A stretch of 39,014 nt of DNA from Cladosporium sp. IMV 00045 (Eukaryota > Ascomycota > Dothideomycetes > Cladosporiales > Cladosporiaceae): NCBI GenBank assembly GCA_001931905.2, contig MSJI02000197.1:1-39014 (forward strand). The letters run 5' to 3'. The position numbers and the translations under genes were made by a program. The notes under the pieces were generated by a model. The model worked only from the letters and a program-made list of their open reading frames with translations, was not told the DNA's origin and searched no databases. Below are positions 10,808-20,211 of this stretch, piece after piece. Position 1 is the first letter of the stretch. Every line of letters begins with the position of its first letter.

Positions 10808-11053
10808 ATGTGCCACTTTCCCCTCTGGCACCACCCAGGCTGCGGCCACCACTCCCGACGCGACATGGTGCTATGCGACGCCGGAAAAGCCCAAGAATGC
10901 GAAGTTCTGCCGCGTGACAGGCTCGAAGAAACGCCTGACAGGGATTCTGTTTGCGTGTACTGCCTCAGAACGCTGTGGGAGAGTGTTGCTGCGCTGTGTG
11001 CGAATGTTGAGGAGAAGAGCAGGAGGGAGGTGGAGTGCGCTGTTGAGGATTGA
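10808..11053 (+). CDS. Small Cys/His-rich hypothetical protein
   Basis: An 81-codon uninterrupted frame. The ATG has a good context (gcaacaaATGtg) and follows a pyrimidine/AC-rich leader. The N-terminal third is rich in His and Cys (MCHFPLWHHPGCGHH), followed by Cys at LCDAGKAQEC and a CVYC pair, then a helical, charged C-terminus (VEEKSRREVECAVED). The order (C...HPGCGHH...C...C...CxYC) resembles small zinc-binding-like orphan proteins found in many mould genomes, whose role is unknown. The spacing could bind a metal ion, but that is inference. The frame is short enough that chance cannot be excluded. Confidence 0.5.
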   Translation: MCHFPLWHHPGCGHHSRRDMVLCDAGKAQECEVLPRDRLEETPDRDSVCVYCLRTLWESVAALCANVEEKSRREVECAVED

Positions 11054-11381
11054 GGAGCGGAAGGGCTGGGATGGGATGGGGTGAGCTGATTTGTTAGAGA
11101 AAGGTGAGGTGGGGAGGGAGATTGTGGTTGGATGGATGTACTTGTTGAAGCAAGATGCACTGTACATTTAGTATTAAAGGGGGCAAAACCAATACAAGCC
11201 CATTGACGCATTTTACGTGCGTGAAAAGCACCATCTCTCCTCTATCCGCAGGACCATATATTACAACTTCCCAGTGCCCTCTCCGATAATCATACAAAAA
11301 ACCACGCCAGACGCCAACGCTCACTCAAACAAACCAGAAATAAAAGCCAGAAATTCTTCTTCCTCTCCTTATTCTTCTCGG
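11054..11381. other. Convergent 3' flanks
   Basis: Region between the small Cys/His-rich ORF (+) and the SPT small-subunit-like gene (-). G/A-rich at the left, with TATTAAA at 11172. No gene recognised. Confidence 0.4.
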
Positions 11382-11941
11382 TCATCCTTGCGCAGGCACC
11401 TCCTGAACAATACTTTGCGCCGCCTCCTGCACGCTAGCCGAGGCGGCACCGCCGGAGAAGCCGTTCACGGCCTCCACCACGGCATCCGTGGCCTTCGCGG
11501 CAGTCTGCCAGATCGTATCCGCGGCTTTCATAGAAGTGTTGCCCAGCGAAGCGTCGCCCGCCCAGTAGTAGAAAGAGCGGCGCGCGATGATGGCCACGTG
11601 GTCGGGCAGGTAGAGCGCTGCTGCTATGCCGAGCATGGAGACGAAGAGGAAAAGGACGGAGTCTGTGAGGGTGATATGTTAGTTTGCTGTCGTTCGTTGA
11701 GAAGGTTCTCTTTTCCTTTCATTGGTTCCGGAGGGTGTAGGAATAGGAGGAGGCACATACTGAAGACGAACTTCTCGGTGGGCGTGAGCATGTACAGTGA
11801 GAAGGTCACTTCGTACTGATACTTCTTCTTCTGCACCCATTTGGCGAAGTCTGTAGGCTGAGAGAGGAGATATGCCACGGCTGAGACCGAGAAGAGGCCC
11901 ACGAGGGTGTAGGTGAGAGTCGCGTGGTCGGAGAAGACCAT
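11382..11941 (-). CDS. Serine palmitoyltransferase small-subunit-like ER membrane protein
   Basis: Two exons on the minus strand, 11941-11761 and 11662-11382, give 153 residues. The intron 11663-11760 has donor GTATGT, acceptor CACAG and a CTAAC branch. The protein starts MVFSDHATLTYTLVGLFSVS, a first membrane segment. It continues with KWVQKKKYQYEVTFSLYML, TPTEKFVF|NSVLFLFVSML, and a second membrane segment ending in YLPDHV. The pattern YQYEVT-x4-YML-x-P-x-E-[KR]-x2-FNS is the signature of the SPT small-subunit-like family. Members stabilise and activate the Lcb1/Lcb2 serine palmitoyltransferase at the ER, the first step of sphingolipid synthesis. The C-terminal ~60 residues are Ala/Val/Gln-rich and amphipathic, an extension not needed for the core. 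The gene looks intact. Confidence 0.85.
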
Positions 11942-12277
11942 GTTTGCGGTCTTGGATGCGCTTTGGGGGGTTGTCGGAGGGTTCGGATGATTCGGAGTAG
12001 ATGCTGGTGTTGATGGTGTACTTGGTTCTCGAGAGGCTGCGGCGTGGATATGCAGATTATGGTACGGGATGTCGGATATCGCAGGTTGACAGTTATGAGC
12101 TTGTTGTCTATCTGCCTCCTCAATCTCGTTTTCTAGGCGTCAACGCGCGGCAAGGGTCTCTGCGGGTTAAGATTGCACCATTTGCACTAGTGCATCTAAC
12201 CTTCGTTTCATCTCCGCTATGTTAATGTCGACTTCACTCGAAGCTGATGATCAATTGTTGAATGAAATGTCTATGTG
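11942..12277. promoter_or_regulatory. Shared divergent promoter region
   Basis: 336 bases separate the start codons of the SPT small-subunit-like gene (-) and the mitochondrial release-factor-like gene (+), so both must use this interval for promoter elements. No specific motif is called. Confidence 0.5.
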
Positions 12278-12838
12278 ATGATGATGATGCTCTCACGGTG
12301 GGCTTGCCTCAGAACGGCCGTTCAAAACAACTATCAATGGGCAATACGTGCTTTCACTTCATCAACGCAAGCCTTCGAGAAAGCACTTCCACCTCGACGC
12401 AAGATCACCGACGATGAGATCACCGAGAGCTTCCTTCGAGGAACCGGACCCGGTGGACAGAAAATCAACAAAACGTCTTGCGCAGTGCAATTGAAACACT
12501 TGGCTACCGGAATCGTGGTGAAAAGCCAACATACGCGCAGTCGCGAGCAGAACCGAAAGTTCGCCCGTCTGATGCTTGGGGAGAAACTTGACGAGCTCGA
12601 GAAGGGAGACGAGAGTCGCACGGCCATCAAGACGGAGAGGGCCAGGGTGAAGAAAGCAAGCGCAAATAAAAAGACAAAGAGGAAGTATAAAAAACTAGCA
12701 GAGGAGAAGGCTGCTGCGGCTGGTGCTGGAAATTCCGATGCAGACGCGGAGAGCTACGAGGACGTCGACTCTGCGAATGAGGTGTTGTCTGATTCAAAAG
12801 AAGGAGATGAGGCGCCAACATCGGACAAGATACCCTGA
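12278..12838 (+). CDS. Mitochondrial GGQ peptidyl-tRNA hydrolase / release-factor-like protein
   Basis: A single exon of 186 residues. The start is a run of four ATG codons (12278, 12281, 12284, 12287), so initiation may vary by a few residues. Residues 1-30 (LSRWACLRTAVQ...IRAFTSSTQ) are basic and Ser/Thr-rich, lack acidic residues and look like a mitochondrial presequence. The domain is defined by RGTGPGGQKINKTSCAVQL, with the catalytic GGQ at about 59-61, and SQHTRSREQNRKFAR. A Lys/Arg/Ala-rich helix follows (RARVKKASANKKTKRKYKK), then an acidic tail. This matches the Rso55 / Pth4 / human MTRFR (C12orf65) family of codon-independent factors that release peptides from stalled mitoribosomes. 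The GGQ is intact. The acidic extension after the basic helix is longer than the core family needs. Confidence 0.9.
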   Translation: MMMMLSRWACLRTAVQNNYQWAIRAFTSSTQAFEKALPPRRKITDDEITESFLRGTGPGGQKINKTSCAVQLKHLATGIVVKSQHTRSREQNRKFARLMLGEKLDELEKGDESRTAIKTERARVKKASANKKTKRKYKKLAEEKAAAAGAGNSDADAESYEDVDSANEVLSDSKEGDEAPTSDKIP

Positions 12839-13003
12839 ACAATGCAATGAATTCTTTGGGACAAGTCTCGATTTACGCATTAAGCGCGAAAAGCGAAATA
12901 CAGAGCTCTGGAGATCCGAACGATACCCTTGAAAGTACAATACAAAACGCCACGCCGCCGCAATAAACGAGCCGCTGTGATACAGGAAAAGAAACTGCTT
13001 AGT

Positions 13004-14239
13004 CTAAGTGTCATATATCGCAGGCTCCAAACCCCTAAGAGATGTGAAGGCTTCCACCACCGCTCCGACCCGGCTCAGCAAATAGAGTCCTGCCGACAAG
13101 AGGCATATTATCGTAACGGGATCCCGCCAGCGAAGAACCACCTTCTCAAACTGCATAAACACCAACATCGCAACCATGGAAATAATTGCAGACACACGCC
13201 AAATCCACAGCTCGAGGATAGTGGGAAAGACGACGTCCCAGGAAGCAAGATGAAGAGCGCCAAAAGAAATTCCAAAGAGGCAAGTCACCGGCCACAGCTT
13301 GGAATGGTACATCTCAGGATCCCAGTGAGCAAGTAGTCTGCCTTGTCCGAAACGCGAATTCTGCACGTCCGTGACTTCTTGTCGAATTGCTTGTCTTTCG
13401 AAGTCCCGGGGCATTAAACGCCATACTTCTGAGAGTGATCCTTGGTGCGACTTGCCTTCATGGTCGAAGGCATCGGTCAATGCAAGATCATTGAACTCCT
13501 CAAGATCCGAATCAAGCATAAAAGGAAGATCGATCACGGAAGGCGTATCAATGTCCTTTGGCTTCAGCCACCAGAAAAAGTAAGATAACGCAAATAACGG
13601 GATGTAGCCCAGTGTCATGGACTCGAGCGGGGCCACTGGTAATTCATGATACACACGCTGAATACAGTCGAAGCAAAATTTTGCCACACCAGCTAGTGCG
13701 ATGAGCTTTGTCATGGAATCAGCGTTGCTCTTGTCGCTGATGAGATTTTCTGAAAGACCCCAATCAGAGATGTTATTCCAGTGGATGTGACCATTCTGAA
13801 GCAGCCAAACGAATTGCATCGGCCAGAGCACTTTCGTATGTCCATGGTTCATGGATTTCGCGTCGGGTGGTACGCGGTATCTTATTCCGAGCATGCCGAT
13901 ATAGAACGCATGAACCAGTTTGAACTCGCCGGTTGTATACTGCGAGCAAGTGCGAGCAATCCTTCTTGCTTGCGTCCATTCTTGTGCGGCTTCGACCGCA
14001 ATGAACTCCGGCGCGATGATCGTTTTGATCAAAAGAGCGATCTTATGTAGAATCCGGAAGCGTACTCGATTGTCGATTCGAGGGTGAATGACTACCCAAG
14101 TACAAAGGAACGTAGTTGTGAGACTCGAAACAATGAGTGACCATGTTCCTCGACCTCGCACTTCGGGGGTCCATCCGACCAGTTGAGACTCTTCAGTGGC
14201 AGTAGGGATGCTTTCATTAAGGAGTGATATGACACCCAT
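13004..14239 (-). CDS. Conserved fungal multi-pass membrane protein
   Basis: One uninterrupted minus-strand exon. The first ATG in frame is at 14239-14237 (MGVISLLNES), giving 411 residues. Near the N-terminus stands GRGTWSLIVSSLTTTFLCTW, a membrane segment with the W-[ST]-x-TxxxxCTW pattern common in a mould-specific family of unknown function. Further membrane segments are MTLGYIPLFALSYFFWWL and, near the C-terminus, LWPVTCLFGISFGALHLASW, IWRVSAIISMVAMLVFMQF and PVTIICLLSAGLYLLSRVG. The middle region contains WPMQFVWLLQNGHIHWNN and a soluble acidic loop (DLPFMLDSDLEEFNDLALTD). An AATAAA is present near 12963, but on the other strand. Function unknown; roles in sensing or transport are not supported by a motif. 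An extra 5' exon cannot be excluded. Confidence 0.8.
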   Translation of the reverse strand: MGVISLLNESIPTATEESQLVGWTPEVRGRGTWSLIVSSLTTTFLCTWVVIHPRIDNRVRFRILHKIALLIKTIIAPEFIAVEAAQEWTQARRIARTCSQYTTGEFKLVHAFYIGMLGIRYRVPPDAKSMNHGHTKVLWPMQFVWLLQNGHIHWNNISDWGLSENLISDKSNADSMTKLIALAGVAKFCFDCIQRVYHELPVAPLESMTLGYIPLFALSYFFWWLKPKDIDTPSVIDLPFMLDSDLEEFNDLALTDAFDHEGKSHQGSLSEVWRLMPRDFERQAIRQEVTDVQNSRFGQGRLLAHWDPEMYHSKLWPVTCLFGISFGALHLASWDVVFPTILELWIWRVSAIISMVAMLVFMQFEKVVLRWRDPVTIICLLSAGLYLLSRVGAVVEAFTSLRGLEPAIYDT

Positions 14240-14665
14240 GGTCAGATAAAAATTTGTGACATGCACATGTTCAGCAAAAGATCACCTCGAGAAGTCTTAC
14301 AAATTGACATTCAAATACGCATCAATAAACCCTGAAGAGGGCGTCGACGCCTCTTCTTGATGAGACCGCGGATGCGGAACATGTTTGTTGGAGCTCTCAA
14401 CTACCTATTGTTAAACGCTTTGAAGCAAGAAGCGCCTCGACCTGACTCGACTGGCTCTGAGACTGCTGACTTGAATACAAGAATAGTTTAGTTCTTTTAT
14501 TATTGGGTGCACTCCGCCAATTCTGGTTCTTGCGCGCTTGGACCGAAGGTGGATTCGCGTAGGCGGGGCGTCCCGTCATCGCCAACAACATGTCCCTTTC
14601 AGACGGAGAGCAGCATTTCTTCTTTCTTTCTTCAACCTGTGTCTTGTTTCACATACATCGCCATC
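14240..14665. other. Divergent intergenic region
   Basis: About 430 bases between the membrane-protein gene (-) and the hydrolase gene (+), serving as promoter for both. TTCTTTCTTTCTTC-type pyrimidine sequence precedes the hydrolase start. No other feature. Confidence 0.5.
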
Positions 14666-15868
14666 ATGATTTTGTTCGTGTTGAAGCTGGTTCTCGTTTT
14701 TGCAGCGTCGATAGCTGCACTTTACGCTTGTTTACTTGGAGCCCTCACGACCCGATTCGTCCAAACTCATGCCGTTTATCTACATGCGTTCCAGATGACA
14801 GGCAGCAAAGACTTGAACGTTCCTGAAATGTTTGGCTTCTTGTGTGGACAAGTGACACCATTCCACATCCATTCGGCAGACGGCACACCGTTGCATGCCT
14901 GGCACATCCTACCAATCGGTCTCTATCGGAAACACGTGGCCGAGTTGACAGAGGAAGCCCCAGGACTCGCAGCAGACTACACCTCGAATGTTGGTTTCAA
15001 CTTGCTTCGTAGCGATCCTGAAGCACTGCTTGTCATACATTTCCATGGCGCTGGTGGCAACGTGGGTTCGGGATACCGAATCCCCAACTATCGAGCTCTA
15101 GCTGCTGGCGATCCCAACAGAATACATGTCCTGACTTTCGATTACCGGGGCTTCGGCAGAAGCCCTGGTGTCCCGAGCGAGAAGGCTCTCGTCCAAGACG
15201 CCGTAGCAGTTGTCGAATGGGCCGTCAGTATAGCCGGAGTCCCTCCTTCACGAATCTTGCTATTCGGACAATCCCTTGGCACCGCCGTAAATATGGCCGT
15301 GGCTGAATACTATGCTTCGAAGGAAGATCCTGTAATATTCTCGGGACACATTATGATCGCGCCATTCGAGGATGTTCTTACGCTTGTGACAACCTACAAG
15401 ATAGCCGGGACAGTTCCAGTACTATCGCCAGTCGCTCAATACCCGATACTTTTTAATTTCCTCAGCTCTCACATTAGAGAACACTGGTCTACAAAGACAC
15501 GTATTGCGGATTATGTACGCAGCAACGAGGCGAAATCGCACCAGTATCGCATCACGCTCATACATGCCGAGGATGACTACGACATCCCCTTCGATCATAC
15601 TCCGGCGCTTTTCTGGCAAGCAGTCAACGCAACAAGTCCAACCGGAGTTGCGCAAGAAGAGGTGCACGCCTGGAAGCTGACAGAAGGGCAAGCTCTTGGT
15701 GCTGCAGGACATGTGGTGCACTGGCCTACACGGCACGGCACGATTTCGGAGTACCTCCTCAAATACGGTCTTCATGACGTTGTGATGGGTGCTCCTATCG
15801 TCACTTTGGCGACTATGAACATCTTTGAAGCAAGTCGTGGTACAAGCAGACCTCTTGTAAAAGAATAA
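14666..15868 (+). CDS. Membrane-anchored alpha/beta-hydrolase (ABHD12/Bem46-like)
   Basis: A single exon of 400 residues. The ATG at 14666 (gccatcATGatt) is preferred over earlier in-frame codons because it opens directly into a hydrophobic signal-anchor (MILFVLKLVLVFAASIAALY). The fold is marked by VIHFHGAGGNVGSGYR (oxyanion loop, about 124-138), VLTFDYRGFGRSPGVPS (about 155-171), and the nucleophile elbow LLFGQSLGTAV with Ser203. An acid follows in HAEDDYDIPFDH (Asp303-306 region), with a candidate His near 357 (RHGTISEYL). This order is that of ABHD12/Bem46-type serine hydrolases, which act on lipid esters such as monoacylglycerols or lysophospholipids at membranes. The actual substrate is not predictable here. 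Catalytic residues appear complete and no lesion is seen. Confidence 0.88.
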   Translation: MILFVLKLVLVFAASIAALYACLLGALTTRFVQTHAVYLHAFQMTGSKDLNVPEMFGFLCGQVTPFHIHSADGTPLHAWHILPIGLYRKHVAELTEEAPGLAADYTSNVGFNLLRSDPEALLVIHFHGAGGNVGSGYRIPNYRALAAGDPNRIHVLTFDYRGFGRSPGVPSEKALVQDAVAVVEWAVSIAGVPPSRILLFGQSLGTAVNMAVAEYYASKEDPVIFSGHIMIAPFEDVLTLVTTYKIAGTVPVLSPVAQYPILFNFLSSHIREHWSTKTRIADYVRSNEAKSHQYRITLIHAEDDYDIPFDHTPALFWQAVNATSPTGVAQEEVHAWKLTEGQALGAAGHVVHWPTRHGTISEYLLKYGLHDVVMGAPIVTLATMNIFEASRGTSRPLVKE

Positions 15869-16937
15869 ACACAGCAATAAATCACTCACATCAGCCGCAA
15901 CATTCCACCATGCCGCTGACGGGGGCGGCAGCGACTTCGATACAGTCTCTATCTTGCGTACATCGATCAGGCTGAGCCTCTCCGGACATGATGTCAACGA
16001 GGCTGGATACATCTGCTAACAGCTCATTTTACTGCTCGCACCGATCAGCGCGTACTAGCTATACATGTTGGTCATCCAGCCTCGCTTTTTGAGCGCAGAA
16101 CACCGTTCACAGGCGATGCGATGTTGGTACCAGGCGCTTCGGCGCTGGAGGCCATGTTTTCATGAGCTCTAACATAAGACAGACGCCTGCGTACAAACTC
16201 ACGAGCGCCTACGACATTACCGGGCACACACGTTTAGCTTATAGCGTGTGGGAAAGACCTTAGCAGCAAGCTTTCGCCTGCAGATGCTGCTTAGTGCAGC
16301 AACATGTACTTACACATGGTCATCGAGCAACTTTTGGCGAGTCGTCGTACTATCGGTTCGAAATAGCTCACGAAGAGTCAAACTGGTTGGTGGGTGTGTG
16401 GATGATGTTGCGCGCATGAGTACTTTGATACTTGTTCGCTTAGCTTGTGCAGCTTGCATGCCTTTGAGCTCTTCACTACTACACCACCGTTCGCTGTCTT
16501 TCGGCTGATCCGAGTTATTCCAAGCGAAGAAGGCAGTCGCTCTCGGTCGCCCGTCTGACTACACTGCTACTTTGAACATCATCGACACCGGTCTCGTGTC
16601 GTGGCGTTCATACCGCCATGTAATAGGCGGCGACGATATGTGGTTCTGAAGTAGCTCCGTTAATGCGCCAGAAGCACCACCACCACAAAGTCGAGACACG
16701 CAATCTCGACAGCCTTAGTTGATGACAAGTTTCCACCCGTAACCTTTCTAAATGGAGGCTCGGGGATCACAGCCTTACAGATGGTATGTTTCTGCTATGC
16801 GATCATCGCCCACCGCGCATTTCTTCATCTTCTTGCCGGGATCATCGGACAAGAGCCTCAAACTTGCATCTTCTTGTTCAATTTTGTGTTTCTACTAGTA
16901 TCCCGTGGTTCGAACACAGTTTCTACTTGCATCTGCC
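15869..16937. other. 1.07 kb intergenic region
   Basis: It contains the 3' flank of the hydrolase gene, with AATAAA at 15876-15881 eight bases after the stop, then unassigned sequence. I see no tRNA fold, convincing ORF or repeat family; short frames up to ~120 codons have no signatures. It marks the left border of the block of damaged genes. Confidence 0.5.
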
Positions 16938-19848
16938 ATGGCTTCATCCCATGACCAAGAACAGCGCCAGCTCTTGCAGGGCAAGCCTCCTTCATCTGAT
17001 CATGAGGACGAACAACCATCCCAAACTGCTTCGTTCCAGCAATTTCAAGGGAGAGCGCCCGCAGTCAAACTTCGGACCGGGTATGCAAAAGTGCCGTTCG
17101 TCTCATTTCTGGACGAGCATGAACGTGAGCAAGCAGATGTAAACGATCATGAACAAGTCTAGACGCCAGAACATCCGACAATGAGCAGAGGTCTGGGAAT
17201 CTCGAGCTCCCAGCCGCTTTTCAGAGCCGAATCCATCATCACTGAACCCGTTCAAGCGTACGACAGCACCGGCAATGTTACAGCGGTGCCGTATCAATCC
17301 ACGTCCCGGGGAATGCGACCTCCGATGTCTTCACCTCTTGCCGGTGGCATGTCCGGCAGCACCCAACACGATAGTCCGCACAGCGAGGTCGTTGATGCAA
17401 ATGATCCTACCAAAAACTCGGCGAAGCATTCTCATGCCTCTTTGCATTCTTCCAGCCAACCTTCTGCCTACGCGAGGTCCGGAAGCGCCCTGCTTCCTGC
17501 GAGTTCTGGAAATGACACATTCGCTCCCGAACACCAATGCAACAGCGCTACAGACGTCAAGCAGACACGACTTACCGTGGTTCCTCTCGCTGTCTTCGCA
17601 TTGGCGATATATGACACAGTCCTGTCCGCAATTTTTGTGGTGATAGCAATACATGGGCCAGGCTATGGGCTTTACATCAGGACTGAGGGCCGTCTGACGA
17701 TCTCCGGGGCCACTATCATCACAACATTCTTCGCGAAGATCATCGAACTCAGCTTTGTGACCGTCATTATCGCATTGCTTGGGCAAGCTCTCGCCCGCAA
17801 GGCTCACGACCAAAAGACTGAGCATGGCTTCACACTGGCAGAGATTGGCATGCAGTCATGGATTTTATAGCCAGGAACGGTATTCACCCACTGGGGAGGT
17901 GTGCGTTATGCTGGATTCACGGTGCTGGGGGCATTGTCGCTGCTCTCTGCGGTGCTGGCGACACTCTATGTGGCGGCTGCGAACGCCGTGGTACAGCCGC
18001 AGCTCAAGTTTACAAAACCGAGAATCGGACCCATGAGAGGTATGAAGTTGACAATACTCATTTTAAGCGAAGTATGCTGACTTACAAGGCCTTTTCAAAA
18101 CTTCTTTTGCAAATCCCGTCTATCTTAAAAGGGAATGCAAGACTCCGATCGCCTGGCAATCAGACATATCTCCCGATGATGATGGAGGGTCGACCTGCTT
18201 ACAGCTGGAGCATGCCGCCATGGGCTTTCACAACTATCATGCGTATCTTAGTACCTGGAGCTATCTGTCGAAAAGTGGCAATGGCACTAAAGACCTTCAA
18301 TCTCGTCCGAACGCCTTCGCCATAATGGACGACAATACCACGATCACTAGTGCATGGACTGAACAGAATTTCAACAACATGAGCAAGCTCTACGATGACT
18401 ACGGATTCGTGGTTATCAATGTTTCGATGGCCATGCCTCACGTTGGTGTAGCCAGCGCGGCTATTGACCCTATTAACAAGATCATGCAGCCTGCAGCCTG
18501 CAGCCTGCAGATCTTGATGGTCAAGGCGTCTATCATGTGCATGCCTCGGTTCCTTCTCCTGCTGTACATGTGCTGTGCGCCATGCTTTCGGCGAAGGATG
18601 TGGAACCGTACATCCTGATAGATAAAACCCGACTTCCAGAACCGTACAATTATTCGGACCCTTACCTCGGTGGCACACAGCTTGACGAGCTCTTCAAATG
18701 GGGAGAACGTTATGGTGATTACAAATGGCCGCCTGTGTTTCCAAAGCTACCGTTAGAACATAACACATTGATCAACGGCACGCTGAACATGACATACGGC
18801 CGAGAAGCAACATGCCTGCTCGGTAAATCAACGTTCCAGGGACAAGATGGCGGATCCATTTACCCCTATTGTCAGCTCACGGTCAACCTTAAGCCGAACT
18901 GCTCGACCTGGTACAACGCGTCCAGCAGCGGTGCAGCCATGTCGGTGGTTTGCGAAGATCCGAATGACAAGTTAGCGTACATACATAGCGTCACCAACGC
19001 CACAAATGGGAATGCAACACTCATTAGAGACTGGTCTAACGTTGCTGAAGAATGGCTCAAAAATTTGCAAAACCCCCTCTTGGGCGCAGAAAGTCTAGCT
19101 GACAGTACCTTATTCTCGGTCTTGCATTGAACTCTGCCGCTGTTGAAACGAATGGCAGCAATAGCCGTGCTCTCAATCAGCTCGTACCGAAACAGCCGGC
19201 TGAGGGCACATATCCATCTCTGGACCCGATGTTACCTTCCATCGCTGAAGCCCTCGCCTTGATGGCAGGCTGTACACTCTTGATGTCTGCAAGGGATGCA
19301 CCATTCATCGAAACTTGGGTAAGCAGCTTCTCTTTCAAATACATTGTGTCCATCTAATTGCCATTTCTCCGTAATAGAACTACTCTGCAGCATACAATAT
19401 CATCAAGGGCAACTATCAATACTTCAATGCTTCTATTGAAGCCCAGGAGTATGCCTCAGGAGGTACAGCTAGGTATCAGCATGCCTTCATCGCCATCTTA
19501 TTCGCCGTATTCCTGCTCAATCTGGTTGCGCTCTGCTATTTCGCAGCGCATCGAGGCTGGTATGCCGACGTGAGTGAGCCTAGCAACCTCTTCGTACTAG
19601 CCATCAACAGCCCGCCTAATGAAGAGCTTGCTGGAAGCTGTGGTGGGGGATCGGACAGAAAGCAATTTTGCGCTTCTTGGAAATTGCACGAGAAACGCGG
19701 TCATTTGTACATGAAGAGTGTCAATATTGGGTCTTCTGGTAAGACAGGAAGGCTGCGACGCCGGAGAAGGCTTCGTGGAGGTTTTGACATGATGATGACT
19801 CCGATCCGTAGGGCGAGGGAGGGTCTCAACGAGAGTCGGTCCGGCTGA
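16938..19848 (+). pseudogene. Large conserved fungal transmembrane protein gene, multiply broken
   Basis: Three exons, 16938-18039, 18089-19318 and 19378-19848, joined by introns with donors GTATGA and GTAAGC, branch CTGAC and TCTAAT. The product resembles a large mould-specific membrane protein family of unknown function. It has a disordered Ser-rich head (LRTGYAKVPF, SRGLGISS), three membrane segments (LTVVPLAVFALAIYDTVLSA; IELSFVTVIIALLGQAL; FTVLGALSLLSAVLATLYVA), a long N-glycosylated ectodomain (CSTWYNASSSGAAMS; PSIAEALALMAGCTLLMS), then another segment (HAFIAILFAVFLLNLVAL) and a cytosolic tail (LFVLAINSPPNEELAGSCGGG). Four lesions: TAG at 17160-17162, TAG at 17868-17870 (before PGTVFTHW, where the frame continues unchanged), a +14 shift from a 7-bp triplication at 18489-18509, and a 1-base loss between 19111 and 19112. 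Everything between lesions is coherent, so the damage looks recent or allele-specific. Confidence 0.8.
18489..18509 (+). repeat. Tandem triplication of a 7-bp unit (GCCTGCA)
   Basis: Three perfect adjacent copies of GCCTGCA inside the coding region of the membrane-protein pseudogene. Removing two copies (14 bases) restores a single frame reading IMQPADLDGQGVYHVHA, so the expected ancestral state is one copy. Confidence 0.85.
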
Positions 19849-20211
19849 ATTAACAACAGTGGTATCGACATTCCCCTTTCTCTTGGTTCTTCATGAATGC
19901 CGGTGTTCCATGCCATCACTCAATATCACGTCGCACATGGCTATCGAAAGGCGTAATTGGTCTTTTCTCACCCAACCAGCTGAACGAAGCTGGCTTTGTA
20001 ATCGCGAACCCTTCTTGTTTTGCACGATTTTGTGATTCAGATGCATTATATCTGACGAAGAGAAATGCCGGAAAGAAAACATCATGCGTTCAATCACTGC
20101 ATCAAGAACTGAAAATTGACTAGTCGCTGCATCTCTCGCATCGTTAATTTTTGCGAGTCATTCAAATTGTCAAAGCTACCACAAATATCCAGAAACCAAG
20201 GATACCTCACT
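19849..20211. other. Convergent 3' flanks of two damaged genes
   Basis: 363 bases between the stop codons of the membrane-protein pseudogene (+) and the rhodopsin-domain pseudogene (-). Nothing recognised. Confidence 0.4.

Noticed and set aside
8210..17870. Stop-codon reassignment (UAR read as glutamine) as an explanation for the in-frame stops
   Set aside because: Clearly intact genes in the window end with TAA or TAG (CCHC gene, hydrolase, alpha-galactosidase), so the standard code is in use.
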